Shown: in pieces, positions 37,953 to 46,944 of the stretch
Numbering within the stretch: the stretch's first letter is position 1
Layout: each line of letters starts with the position of its first letter
Assembly: GCF_038561935.1 (NCBI RefSeq)
Contig: NZ_CP102770.1
Coordinates: 2,914,001 to 2,978,000, forward strand
From: Myxococcus stipitatus
GTDB taxonomy: Bacteria > Myxococcota > Myxococcia > Myxococcales > Myxococcaceae
DNA length: 64,000 bases
Direction of reading: 5' to 3'
Position numbers and translations under genes: made by a program
The notes under the pieces: model-generated
Databases searched by the model: none
What the model saw: only the letters and a program-made list of their open reading frames with translations
Told to the model about the DNA's origin: nothing

Positions 37953-38285
37953 GCGCATTTCAGACGTCGAAGTCGGTTGTCGGAAGCAGTGAGAAGCGGT
38001 GGGTGGTGGCGGGCGAAGGAGTGGTGCCGACGGAGGTTTTGGTTTCCGTTCGGACCGGCTGACGGGAGTCGGCCGGTGCGATCAGGGATCAAAAGTTCCG
38101 AGACATCCCTTCGGCGCTCCGCAAGCGCCCTTCCGCAGTACAGGCTGGCGGTTGCCTGACTTGCGCCTGTCCCAGGCCTTGGCGACCGCTCAAACACCCC
38201 GAGGGCCCTCCCGGGGTGCCTGACCGCATTTGCGGGCCAGGTGCGTGCGGTGGGGTCCTCGCCCGAAGCATATCGAGGCAAGGAC
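37953..38285 (+). other. Non-coding rpsO-pnp intergenic region
   Basis: No gene is supported here; short frames in it lack coding character. A hairpin CACCCCG (38195-38201) with CGGGGTG (38212-38218) lies about 70 nt before the pnp ATG and may be an RNase III or PNPase autoregulation site as in the rpsO-pnp leader of Escherichia coli; that role is inferred. No convincing promoter was found. Confidence 0.5.
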
Positions 38286-40454
38286 ATGTTGAAGAAGAGC
38301 GTCAAGATTGGTGAGAGCGAGCTGAGCATCGAAGTGGGCCGCATGGCCAAGCAGGCCGATGGCTCCGTGGTGGTCCGCTACGGCGACACCATGCTGCTGG
38401 TGACCGCGGTCAGCGCGCGCGAGAAGAAGGATGTCGACTTCCTGCCGCTGACGGTGGAGTACCAGGAGAAGCTGTACTCGGCCGGCCGCATCCCCGGCAG
38501 CTACTTCAAGCGCGAGGGTCGCCTCACGGAGAAGGAGACGCTGGCCAGCCGTCTGGTGGACCGCTCCGCGCGTCCGCTGTTCCCGGAAGGCTACGCGTAC
38601 GAGACGCAGATCATCGCCAGCGTCATCTCCGCGGACCCGGAGAACGAGGGCGACGTGCACGGCATCACCGGCGCCTCCGCGGCGCTGTGGGTGTCGGACA
38701 TCCCGTTCAACGGCCCCATCGCCGGCATCCGCGTGGGCCGCGTGGGCGGCCAGCTGGTGGCGAACCCCACCGCGAAGCAGCGTGAGCAGAGCGACCTGGA
38801 CCTGGTCATGGCGGTCAGCCGCGAGGCCATCGTCATGGTCGAGGGCGGCGCGGAAGAGGTGTCCGAGGCGGACATGGTGGCCGCGCTGGAGTTCGGCTTC
38901 AAGTCCGCGCAGCCCGCGCTGGACCTGCAGGACGAGCTGCGCCGCGAGCTGAACAAGCAGGTGCGCACGTTCGACAAGGCGCCCTCCGTGGACGAGGCGC
39001 TGCGCGCCAAGGTTCGCGAGCTGGCCATGGCGGGCATCAAGGCCGGCTATGAAATCAAGGAGAAGGGCGCCCGCTACGACGCGCTCTCCAAGGCGAAGAA
39101 GGAGGCCATCGCGAAGCTCAAGGAGCAGATGGCCGAGGCCTTCACGCCGCTGACGGAGAAGCACGCCAAGCAGGTGGTGGAGGACCTGAAGTACGAGCAC
39201 ATGCGCGAGATGACGGTCAACGGTGGCCGCATCGGTGGGCGTGGGCACGACGTGGTCCGCGCCATTACGTGTGAAGTCGGCGTCCTGCCGCGCACGCACG
39301 GAAGCGCGCTGTTCACCCGTGGCGAGACGCAGGCCCTGGTCGTCACCACGCTGGGCACCAGCGAGGACGAGCAGCGCCTGGAGATGCTGGGTGGCATGAC
39401 GTTCAAGCGCTTCATGCTGCACTACAACTTCCCCCCGTTCAGCGTGAACGAGACCAAGCCGCTGCGTGGCCCGGGTCGCCGTGAAATCGGCCACGGTGCG
39501 CTGGCGGAGCGCGCGCTGCGCAACATGGTGCCGAAGAGCGACTCGTTCCCGTACACGGTGCGCCTCGTGTCGGACATCCTGGAGTCCAACGGCTCCTCGT
39601 CCATGGCCTCGGTGTGCGGTGGCACGCTGGCGCTGATGGACGCGGGCGTCCCCATCAAGTCGCCGGTGGCGGGCATCGCCATGGGCCTGGTGAAGGAGGG
39701 CGACAAGGTCGCCATCCTGTCGGACATCCTCGGTGACGAGGACCACCTGGGCGACATGGACTTCAAGGTGTGCGGCACCACGAAGGGCATCACGTCCATC
39801 CAGATGGACATCAAGATCACCGGCCTCACCACGGAGATCATGAGCCGCGCGCTGGAGCAGGCGCGCCAGGGCCGCATCCACATCCTGGGCGAGATGCTCA
39901 AGTCGCTGGCGCAGCCCCGCAAGGAGATCAGCCAGTACGCGCCGCGCATCACGACCATCCAGATTCGTCCCGAGTTCATCAAGAACGTCATCGGGCCGGG
40001 CGGCAAGGTCATCAAGGACATCATCGCGCGCACCGGCGCGGCGATTAACATCGAGGACTCCGGCCGGGTGGACATCGCCAGCGCGAACGGCGAGGCCGTG
40101 AAGGCCGCCATCGCGATGATCCAGGCGCTGACCCGCGAGGCGGAGATCGGGAAGATCTACACGGGCACCGTGCGGAAGATTGCCGAGTTCGGCGCCTTCG
40201 TGGAGCTGTTCCCGGGCACCGACGGCCTCATCCACATCTCCGAGCTGTCCGACAAGCGCGTCAAGAGCGTCTCCGACGTGCTGAAGGAGGGCGACGAGGT
40301 GCTGGTGAAGGTGGTCAGCATCGACAAGACGGGCAAGATTCGTCTGTCGCGCAAGGAGGCGATGGCGGAGCGCGCGGCGCAGCAGCAGGGCGCGGCGGAC
40401 ACCGTCGCGGCGCAGCCGGCCCCCGAGGCCACCCAGCCCAACGCCAAGGCCTGA
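38286..40454 (+). CDS. pnp: Polyribonucleotide nucleotidyltransferase (PNPase)
   Basis: 722 aa 3'-5' phosphorolytic exoribonuclease, trimeric. Two RNase PH domains (about 10-220 and 310-545) flank a helical domain. The second has the active-site region [15 protein letters not shown] and [26 protein letters not shown] (landmark [11 protein letters not shown]). A KH domain (about 555-615, [15 protein letters not shown]) and an S1 domain (about 622-692) follow. An Ala/Gln-rich tail of about 25 residues ends the protein. Start ATG 38286. Confidence 0.98.
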   Translation: MLKKSVKIGESELSIEVGRMAKQADGSVVVRYGDTMLLVTAVSAREKKDVDFLPLTVEYQEKLYSAGRIPGSYFKREGRLTEKETLASRLVDRSARPLFPEGYAYETQIIASVISADPENEGDVHGITGASAALWVSDIPFNGPIAGIRVGRVGGQLVANPTAKQREQSDLDLVMAVSREAIVMVEGGAEEVSEADMVAALEFGFKSAQPALDLQDELRRELNKQVRTFDKAPSVDEALRAKVRELAMAGIKAGYEIKEKGARYDALSKAKKEAIAKLKEQMAEAFTPLTEKHAKQVVEDLKYEHMREMTVNGGRIGGRGHDVVRAITCEVGVLPRTHGSALFTRGETQALVVTTLGTSEDEQRLEMLGGMTFKRFMLHYNFPPFSVNETKPLRGPGRREIGHGALAERALRNMVPKSDSFPYTVRLVSDILESNGSSSMASVCGGTLALMDAGVPIKSPVAGIAMGLVKEGDKVAILSDILGDEDHLGDMDFKVCGTTKGITSIQMDIKITGLTTEIMSRALEQARQGRIHILGEMLKSLAQPRKEISQYAPRITTIQIRPEFIKNVIGPGGKVIKDIIARTGAAINIEDSGRVDIASANGEAVKAAIAMIQALTREAEIGKIYTGTVRKIAEFGAFVELFPGTDGLIHISELSDKRVKSVSDVLKEGDEVLVKVVSIDKTGKIRLSRKEAMAERAAQQQGAADTVAAQPAPEATQPNAKA

Positions 40455-40469
40455 TTCACGGCTCCCCAC

Positions 40470-40492
40470 GCGGACCTCTCACGGAGGTCCGC
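40470..40492 (+). terminator. First hairpin after pnp
   Basis: GCGGACCTC (40470-40478) pairs with GAGGTCCGC (40484-40492), perfect 9 bp, 5-nt loop, 15 nt after the pnp stop. No T-tract follows directly; it is likely the upstream part of a double terminator. Confidence 0.6.
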
Positions 40493-40503
40493 CGTGGCAC
40501 CCG

Positions 40504-40544
40504 ACGCCCCCTTCCGCCACTGCGCGGGAGGGGGTGTTTTCGTT
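40504..40544 (+). terminator. Intrinsic terminator after pnp
   Basis: ACGCCCCCTTCC (40504-40515) pairs with GGAGGGGGTGT (40527-40537), 11 pairs with one bulged C, followed by TTTTCGTT. It is the most typical terminator of the rimP-pnp block and probably ends it. Confidence 0.7.
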
Positions 40545-40620
40545 GGGGGCGGGATTGGCTTAGACCTGGGGTTCGGGGCCGTGCGTTGGAGGTGCGAGCC
40601 CCGCCTGCCCGGAGGCACCG

Positions 40621-41421
40621 TTGCCGCCTCGTCCATCACCCGCCACTTCGTCGAGCCCTCCTGGCGTCGTCTCCCTGGTCTCCCGTGCGCTGGGCGCCTT
40701 CCGGTGGGCGTTCATGCCCCTGGGGCTGTTGGCGCTGGTGGCCGTGGGGGTGCACGCTGCGGCGGACACGCTGGATGACCGGCTGTTGTCGTGGGTGGAC
40801 CGCGCGGACGCGGCCTTCGATGGCTGGGTGGGCCAGTACGACCTGACGGCGCCGATGGTGGAGTGGGTCTCGCTCGAGCTGCGCACGCGCATCGCGCGTG
40901 TCCTGGCACTGACGTGGGAGCTGGCCGCGGACCTGGTGCTCGCGCTTCCGGCGTTGGGTTACCGCGAGGCCTCCGTCGCGCGCCCCGCGGAGGCGTGGCG
41001 TGCGGCGTTGGAGGGACCGAAAGAGCAGCCTTCGTGGCGCGCGTTGTGGCTGCGCTGCGTGCGCCAGCCCACGCCGATGCGGTGGTTGCGGCCGCTCGCC
41101 ACGGGGGCGGTGGTGGTGGCTGGAGCATGCGCGGTGGCCCGGCTGCTTCAAGGCACGGTGTACCTGTCCTGGCGCGAGCTGATGGGAGACCGGGTCGCGG
41201 ACTGGGGCGCGCGAGGCCTGGCTCTCGGCGCGTTGGTGGGCGTGCTGGCCACGCTGGGCTGGCGCGCGGTGCTGCGAAACCTCCAGCACGCCGACGAAGC
41301 CTGTGCGCGGGAGACCGGGCGTCGGGCCTTCACGCGAGGCCTGCTGGGGTGCGTGGTGGTGGTGCCGCTGGCGGTGGCCGCCGCGCTCGAGGCGTCTCCT
41401 CTCTGGTCGTTCCTTCGCTGA
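40621..41421 (+). CDS. Hypothetical membrane protein
   Basis: 266 aa, not recognised. Predicted membrane helices: about 33-49 ([16 protein letters not shown]), 165-178 ([16 protein letters not shown]), 197-215 ([18 protein letters not shown]) and 241-259 ([18 protein letters not shown]); a weak amphipathic stretch lies near 90-110. Start TTG 40621 is supported by GGAGG at 40611-40615; the first ATG (40714) lies inside the first helix. Its end is 11 bp before an M23 peptidase gene, so the two may be co-transcribed and work on the envelope. Confidence 0.7.
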   Translation: MPPRPSPATSSSPPGVVSLVSRALGAFRWAFMPLGLLALVAVGVHAAADTLDDRLLSWVDRADAAFDGWVGQYDLTAPMVEWVSLELRTRIARVLALTWELAADLVLALPALGYREASVARPAEAWRAALEGPKEQPSWRALWLRCVRQPTPMRWLRPLATGAVVVAGACAVARLLQGTVYLSWRELMGDRVADWGARGLALGALVGVLATLGWRAVLRNLQHADEACARETGRRAFTRGLLGCVVVVPLAVAAALEASPLWSFLR

Positions 41422-41432
41422 GGCGCCCACCC

Positions 41433-42443
41433 ATGTTCTCGAGCCGAGCCCGGGGGCTGTTGGACTTCTGCATGGCGGTGCTGTGCGTGTGGACGGCGTA
41501 CCACCACACGCCCGCGGGGGCGCTGGTGCGAAAGGCCTCCGCGTGGGCCTTCTCCACGCAGAGCACCGCGCGTCCGCTGTTGGCCTTCTACGACGGCATG
41601 ACGGGCACGACGCTGGCCGCGCCCATGGTGGCTCCGGAGGTGTCGCTCGTGCGTGCACTGACGAGCGCCGAGGCGCTGGCGTGGGGCACGCACCTGGCGC
41701 TGAAGGGGATGGATGCGCGTGCTCGGGCGCCCGCGACGGCGCTGGCGCAGGAGCAGGGTATCTCCATGTCGATGCTCGTGGACCCGGTGGAGGGACCCGT
41801 CGCGGCGCGCAGGCTCCTGTCGGGACTGGCGGATGACTTTCCTCGCGAGGAGGCCCGCGTGACGGCCGTCTTCGTCGGCCGTGTGCCCGCGCGATATGCG
41901 CTGGAGCGCGCGGAGGCGGAAGGAGGCGCGTTGTCGCTCGAGGCGCTGAGCCGACAGCTTCCTCCTGGCTTCGAAGCGGCCTCGGTGGGGGCGGCGCAGG
42001 CGCTGGCCCTGTCCACGGCGTTTGGCCTGGCGTGGCCCGTGTCCGAGGGAGCGCGCGTGACGAGCCCGTTCGGTGAGCGCTATCACCCCGTGCTGGGCAC
42101 TCGGAAGATGCACACGGGCGTGGACCTGGGGGTCCCCACGGGCACGGCGGTGGCGGCCGTGGCGGAGGGCGTGGTGCGGCGCGCGAGTGAAGACGCCGTG
42201 AATGGCCGCGTCCTCGTGTTGGACCATGGCCGAGGTGTGACGACGGCGTACTGCCACAACTCGGAGCTGCTGGTGCGGGTGGGGGAGCAGGTGACGCGCG
42301 GGCAGCTCATCGCTCGCTCCGGCAACACCGGTCGTTCCACGGGGCCTCATCTGCACTATCAGCTCGAGCTGGCCTCACGGCCCATGGACCCTCTCAAGTT
42401 CCGCGCTTCTGTTAGGACCGTGTCGCAGGACGCGCCTTTTTGA
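41433..42443 (+). CDS. M23 family (LytM-type) metallopeptidase
   Basis: 336 aa. One N-terminal membrane/signal segment (about 8-24, GLLDFCMAVLCVWTAYHH), a poorly conserved middle, and a C-terminal peptidase M23 domain (about 215-325). Zinc-site motifs: GERYHPVLGTRKMHTGVDLG with the first His and Asp, and GRSTGPHLHYQLE with the HxH. Both are intact, so it should cleave peptidoglycan cross-links in the periplasm. No LysM or SH3 domain. ATG 41433 lies 11 bp after the membrane-protein gene. Confidence 0.9.
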   Translation: MFSSRARGLLDFCMAVLCVWTAYHHTPAGALVRKASAWAFSTQSTARPLLAFYDGMTGTTLAAPMVAPEVSLVRALTSAEALAWGTHLALKGMDARARAPATALAQEQGISMSMLVDPVEGPVAARRLLSGLADDFPREEARVTAVFVGRVPARYALERAEAEGGALSLEALSRQLPPGFEAASVGAAQALALSTAFGLAWPVSEGARVTSPFGERYHPVLGTRKMHTGVDLGVPTGTAVAAVAEGVVRRASEDAVNGRVLVLDHGRGVTTAYCHNSELLVRVGEQVTRGQLIARSGNTGRSTGPHLHYQLELASRPMDPLKFRASVRTVSQDAPF

Positions 42444-42578
42444 GGAGATGCGAGTTCCTCTCGGGAGGGAGGATGTTCCTGGGAGCGTGTGTTTCCTCAG
42501 CCGTGGGAGCTTTCGTGGACTACCCGTGACGTCGGCGAGGGAACTGGAGACGGCGCGAGGCTGTGGTACATCCGCGCC

Positions 42579-43034
42579 ATGGCCTCGTCCCTGACCGTGC
42601 AGGTGCGCCGCGTCCGCGCGCACCCGGAGCCCTTGCCGCTTCCCCGCTACGAGACGGAGCTCGCCGCCGGGCTGGATTTGCGGGCGGACATCGACGGAGA
42701 GCGCGTCCTCCAGCCCCTCGCGCGGATGGCGGTTCCCACGGGGCTGGCGCTGGGGTTGCCGCCTGGGTACGAGGGCCAGGTGCGACCTCGCTCGGGGCTG
42801 GCGCTCCGACATGGCATCACCCTGCTCAACTCACCTGGGACGGTGGATGCGGATTACCGGGGGGAGGTGCAGGTCATCCTGGTCAATCTCTCCAATGAGC
42901 CCTTCACCCTGCGTCGGGGCGACCGGGTCGCCCAGCTGGTGGTGGCGCCGGTGACCTCCGCGACGCTGACCGAGGTGGAGGTCCTCGACGAGACGGCGCG
43001 GGGTGGGAGCGGGTTCGGGTCCACGGGCCGATAA
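42579..43034 (+). CDS. dut: Deoxyuridine 5'-triphosphate nucleotidohydrolase (dUTPase)
   Basis: 151 aa trimeric dUTPase that hydrolyses dUTP to dUMP, limiting uracil in DNA and feeding dTMP synthesis. Conserved motifs are all visible: AAGLDLRAD (I), [12 protein letters not shown] (II), [14 protein letters not shown] (III, catalytic Asp), [10 protein letters not shown] (IV) and [11 protein letters not shown] (V). ATG 42579. Confidence 0.97.
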   Translation: MASSLTVQVRRVRAHPEPLPLPRYETELAAGLDLRADIDGERVLQPLARMAVPTGLALGLPPGYEGQVRPRSGLALRHGITLLNSPGTVDADYRGEVQVILVNLSNEPFTLRRGDRVAQLVVAPVTSATLTEVEVLDETARGGSGFGSTGR

Positions 43035-43058
43035 GGCTCACGCGGACGGCATCGTTCC

Positions 43059-43086
43059 TTGATGACAGGGGAGTGTGCAGAATATG
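43059..43086 (+). promoter_or_regulatory. Possible promoter of the zinc-ribbon kinase gene
   Basis: TTGATG (43059-43064), 16 bp, AATATG (43081-43086), 62 bp before the TTG start at 43148. Moderate matches only. Confidence 0.3.
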
Positions 43087-43147
43087 AGGCCCGGACCGCG
43101 TCCCCGCTGGTGGTCCTTCCTCGACTGGCCCCTGGAGTCCGACTGCT

Positions 43148-46003
43148 TTGCTCTGCTACCGCTGCGGAAGCCACGTCCCCGAGACGAATGACACCTGTCC
43201 CACCTGCGGGATGAAGTACGACGCGACTGCTCGACAGGCAGCCGGCGTCGCTCGCAAGCGTGGGCTGGACGGCGCTCCCTACAAGCCTGGGGACGTCATC
43301 GCCGGCCGCTACTCCATCAAGGAAGTGGTGGGCTCTGGCCCCATGGGCTTCGTCTTCCGTGCCCAGGACGAGGAGATAGACGTCGAGGTCGCGCTGAAGA
43401 CCGTGCACCCGAGGCTCGTCCAGCAGCCCGAGGAGCGCACCCAGTTCTCCTTCTCGATGCGGGTGGGCAAGAAGCTCAACCACCCCAATCTCTTGCGCGT
43501 CTACGAGGAGGGGCTCGATGGCGAGCGGCCCTTCTTCACCATGCAGTTGCTGGAGGGCATGACGCTGCGGCGGATGATGGAGCAGCGCGCCTCGCGCGGG
43601 CAGCTCTTCTCGATGAAGGACGTGGAGCCGCTGCTCGCGCAGATGGCCGCGGCGCTGGATGCCGCGCATCGCTTCGGTCCTCACTCCGACGTGAAGCCCG
43701 AGAACGTCATCGTCCTGCCGGACCTGCTGAAGGTGACGGACTACGGGCTGGGGCTCGCCGTGCCGCAGCTGCCCTTCGTCCAGGCGCAGAAGGGGCACCG
43801 CTCGGATATCTATATCGCGCCCGAGTACGTGGCGGGCGGCGAGCTCGATACGCGCATGGACGTGTATTCGCTCGGCGTGGTGATGGGCGAGCTCCTCACC
43901 GGGCTGGTGCCGACGGAAGGCGTGGTGCCCGGGCTCACGTCGCTGCATCCGGACCTGCCCACGTCCTTCGAGGCGCTCTATCGCCGAGCGCTCAACATCA
44001 ACCCGCTGGCCCGGCCGAAGTCCGCGGGGGAGCTGCACGCCGAGTTCGCCAACATCCTCGCGCGTTCGCCGGCCGCGGTGACCACGCGGGTGCGCGGTGT
44101 GCCGCCTCCACCGGGGTCCGCGCAGGCCGCCGCGGTGCGGATGTCCGCTCGGCCTCCGCCGCCGGTGCCCACGGACATGATGCCGATTCCCACGGGCATC
44201 GTGTCCGCCGCGAAGCCGCCGCCACCGGTGGCGGCTCCGCACGAGGAGGAAGAGCCGCCTCCGCCGGATGCGACGCAGCCGCTGGATGCGGCGACGCTCG
44301 CCGCCATCATTGGCGCGAACCCCCATGCGTCGCATCAGCGCCTCACCGAGCAGGCGATGCCCTTCATCACGGGCCCGGCGGCTCGTGCCGCCATGGAGTC
44401 CGCGCAGAGCGGGCGTGCCTCGTCCGATGCTGGACGCGGCGGTGGTGAGTCTCCGTACGGTGGCCGTTCCGCGCAGGAGTCCGCGAGGGACTCGGCGCCT
44501 GGTGGGCGTTCAGGCTCCGAGGGCGGGAGGTCCGCGTCGGAGTCCTTGCACGGTGGTCGCGGCGGCGGTGAGTCATCGCAGAGTGGCCGCGGCGGCGGTG
44601 GGTCGTCGCAGGGCGGTCGCGGCGGTGGTGAGTCGTTGCACGGTGGCCGTGCCGGTGCTGAGTCATCGCAAGGTGGTCGCGGTGGTGAGTCGTCGCAGAG
44701 CGGTCGCGGTGGTGAATCGTCGCAGGGTGGCCGCGCTGGCGCGGAGTCCTCGCGGTCTGGCGCGGACTCGCATCACGGTGGGCGCTCGGGCGCGGAGAGT
44801 CTCTCGCGAGGTTCCGCGGAGCCCTCCCTGAGTGGACGCTCAGGCTCAGAGCCCTCTCCGCGTTCAGGAGGCCCGGCGCCTCGAGCCTCTGGTCCGATGC
44901 CCTCTGCTCAGCCTCGCATGCCGTCTCGAGGCCAGGACTCGGCGGCGGGCGAGTCTGCTTCCTCCGTCTCCGGTGCTCGGTCCGCGCGCGGGCTGGAGTC
45001 CTCCCCAGCGACGTCCGGTGCCCGCCCCGTGGCGAGGACCCTGGAAGCGCCCGTGGTGCCGAGCATCCGCACGGCGCGCACGCTCGAGACCGTGCCGGCG
45101 ACGTCGGGCGCGCGCACCGCGCCTCGGGCCCTCGACTTCGACCCCACCATGTCGGGGGCTCGCTCGGGCGCGCGCATCGCGCCGACCCAGCGAGGCAATC
45201 GCCCTCAGAAGTCCTCGGCGAAACGCCGTCGTTCGGCGTTCGTCTGGATGGTGGTGTTGACGGTGGGTGGCCTCGCGCTGGGCGCGGGTGGCGGCTATCT
45301 GCTGTTGAACTACTGGAAGTCTCGCGGCACCCCGAAGCCGTCCGCTCCCTCCGCGGGTTCGGTGTCGCGGCAGGGGGGCAATGAAGTGGCGCCTCCGCTG
45401 GTCGTGGCCCTGTCGGAGAAGTGTCCGGACGGCATGCGGCTGGTGAGCGGAGGCTCCTTCAAGCGTGGCAAGGTTCGCGACGACGAGCTTGCCAAGGTGG
45501 ACGAGCGTCCCAGCGAGAACGTCATGGTGAACTCCTTCTGCATCGACGAGTTCGAGTTCCCGAACCAGCGGGGAGCGACCCCTCGAGTGGACGTCACCTT
45601 GGCGCAGGCACGTGCCCTGTGCGAGGCGGCGCAGAAGCGGCTCTGCACAGAGGACGAGTGGGAGAAGGCATGCAAGGGACCGGGCAACGCGCGCTTCGCG
45701 TACGGGAACGATTACCTTCAGGGCACGTGCAATACGAAGATTCCCCAAGCGGGCGTCGTGCCCGCCATCGCGGCCTCCGGGACGTCGCCTCAGTGCGTCT
45801 CGCCGGGCTATCGCGTGGCCGACCTCTCCGGCAACGTCGCCGAGTGGACGGAGACCCGCATCGAACGCCGGGGAACCATCCAGAAGGGTGGAGCGTTCAA
45901 CGAGCCTTACGCCGACTCCCGCTGCAGCGCGGTGAAGTATGGCGACCCCGAGATGGCCTCCGGGTCGGTGGGCTTCCGTTGCTGTTCGAGCGCGCAGCCA
46001 TGA
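43148..46003 (+). CDS. Zinc-ribbon Ser/Thr (pseudo)kinase with C-terminal sulfatase-modifying-factor domain
   Basis: 951 aa. N-terminal zinc ribbon (CYRCG...CPTCG, residues 3-21); kinase domain about 55-310 with Gly loop GSGPMGFVF and Lys84. The helix-C Glu position is Ser (about 102), HRD reads HSD (179-181) and DFG reads DYG (Asp198). Catalytic Asp181, Lys183 and Asn186 remain, so activity is uncertain. Residues about 415-610 are Gly/Ser/Arg repeats of the type GGRGGGESSQS. A membrane helix lies at about 700-722 (VWMVVLTVGGLALGAGGGYLLL). The C-terminal FGE/SUMF1-like domain (about 757-950) includes RLCTEDEWEKACKG and DLSGNVAEWTE. Start TTG 43148, GGAG about 10 nt upstream. It overlaps the next gene by 4 nt. 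Confidence 0.88.
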   Translation: MLCYRCGSHVPETNDTCPTCGMKYDATARQAAGVARKRGLDGAPYKPGDVIAGRYSIKEVVGSGPMGFVFRAQDEEIDVEVALKTVHPRLVQQPEERTQFSFSMRVGKKLNHPNLLRVYEEGLDGERPFFTMQLLEGMTLRRMMEQRASRGQLFSMKDVEPLLAQMAAALDAAHRFGPHSDVKPENVIVLPDLLKVTDYGLGLAVPQLPFVQAQKGHRSDIYIAPEYVAGGELDTRMDVYSLGVVMGELLTGLVPTEGVVPGLTSLHPDLPTSFEALYRRALNINPLARPKSAGELHAEFANILARSPAAVTTRVRGVPPPPGSAQAAAVRMSARPPPPVPTDMMPIPTGIVSAAKPPPPVAAPHEEEEPPPPDATQPLDAATLAAIIGANPHASHQRLTEQAMPFITGPAARAAMESAQSGRASSDAGRGGGESPYGGRSAQESARDSAPGGRSGSEGGRSASESLHGGRGGGESSQSGRGGGGSSQGGRGGGESLHGGRAGAESSQGGRGGESSQSGRGGESSQGGRAGAESSRSGADSHHGGRSGAESLSRGSAEPSLSGRSGSEPSPRSGGPAPRASGPMPSAQPRMPSRGQDSAAGESASSVSGARSARGLESSPATSGARPVARTLEAPVVPSIRTARTLETVPATSGARTAPRALDFDPTMSGARSGARIAPTQRGNRPQKSSAKRRRSAFVWMVVLTVGGLALGAGGGYLLLNYWKSRGTPKPSAPSAGSVSRQGGNEVAPPLVVALSEKCPDGMRLVSGGSFKRGKVRDDELAKVDERPSENVMVNSFCIDEFEFPNQRGATPRVDVTLAQARALCEAAQKRLCTEDEWEKACKGPGNARFAYGNDYLQGTCNTKIPQAGVVPAIAASGTSPQCVSPGYRVADLSGNVAEWTETRIERRGTIQKGGAFNEPYADSRCSAVKYGDPEMASGSVGFRCCSSAQP

Positions 46004-46944
46004 GCCGGCTGGCACTCGTGCTCTGGCTCTCCCTGCTGCCGGCCGTCGCGCTGGCGCAGGGGAGTGCTCGCCCACGGGTGGTGGCGGTGAAGTCCGCCAA
46101 CCTCGCGCCCTACGCCTCCGTCATCGCCGGCTTCTCCGCGGAGGCTCGCGCGGAGGTGCAGGAGATGATGCTCGACGAGAGCCCGGGCGCCGCCGCGCGA
46201 GTCTTCAAGAAGCTGGCGGCGCAGAAGCCCGCGCTGGTGTTGGCCCTGGGCCCGCTGGCCGCCAATGCCGCGAGGCGCTCGTTGGGGGAGGACGTGCCCG
46301 TCCTCTTCGCCATGGTGCCGTACTACGAGAAGTACGGACTGGAGGGCCCCAACGTCACCGGCATCTCGCTCACCAGCGACCTGGGGCCGGAGCTGGAGGC
46401 GCTCGTCGCGGTGGCCCCCAAGGTCCGCCGCGTGGGCATGGTGCATGACCCGCGCTTCTCCGCGAGCACGGTGACGCAGGCGCAGAGCGCCGCCGCGTCG
46501 AGGAACCTCTCCATCCTGGCGCTGGAGGTCGACTCTCCGGCGAAGGTGGAGAAGGTGCTCGAGGGTGCCGCGGGCCGGGTGGACGCGCTGCTGATGGTGG
46601 CGGACAAGACGGTGGGCAACGCCGCCGTCGTCCAGGAGCTCATCGCCTTCGCGCAGTCGAAGCGGCTGCCGCTCATCGCGCTCACGCCCAGCCAGGTGAA
46701 GGAGGGCGCGGCCCTGGCGTTGTCGCCCAGTCCCCTGGCCATCGGCCTGCAGGCGGGACGGCTGGCCAATCGCATCATCCACGAGAAGGTCGACCCGGGG
46801 GCGCTGGCGGTGGCGCAGCCGGAAGGGTTGGACCTGTCCATCAACCTCACCACCGCCAAGAAGTTGGGTCCGTCCTCCGAGCCCGTGCTGGAGCTCCTCC
46901 GGTTCGCGGCGCGGCGGGACTTTGCCGTGAAGGTCTACGAGTGA
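46000..46944 (+). CDS. ABC transporter substrate-binding protein (TrpX-like, DUF534 type)
   Basis: 314 aa. Signal peptide MSRLALVLWLSLLPAVALAQ, then a periplasmic-binding fold of the ABC_sub_bind family (ALGPLAANAARRSLGEDVPVLFAMV, landmark VPVLFAMV; NVTGISLTSDLGPELEAL; RRVGMVHDPRFS; LPLIALTPSQVKEGAAL). No permease or ATPase gene is near, so it may act as an orphan receptor rather than in transport. It starts within the stop of the kinase/FGE gene (ATGA), pointing to a joint function in the envelope. Substrate unknown. Confidence 0.85.
   Translation: MSRLALVLWLSLLPAVALAQGSARPRVVAVKSANLAPYASVIAGFSAEARAEVQEMMLDESPGAAARVFKKLAAQKPALVLALGPLAANAARRSLGEDVPVLFAMVPYYEKYGLEGPNVTGISLTSDLGPELEALVAVAPKVRRVGMVHDPRFSASTVTQAQSAAASRNLSILALEVDSPAKVEKVLEGAAGRVDALLMVADKTVGNAAVVQELIAFAQSKRLPLIALTPSQVKEGAALALSPSPLAIGLQAGRLANRIIHEKVDPGALAVAQPEGLDLSINLTTAKKLGPSSEPVLELLRFAARRDFAVKVYE

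Noticed and set aside
37977..38271. Small frames in the rpsO-pnp spacer
   Set aside because: They cross hairpins, have no ribosome-binding site and lack GC3 bias.
38190..40469. Minus-strand frame of 759 codons opposite pnp
   Set aside because: Exact antisense of PNPase, no domain similarity.
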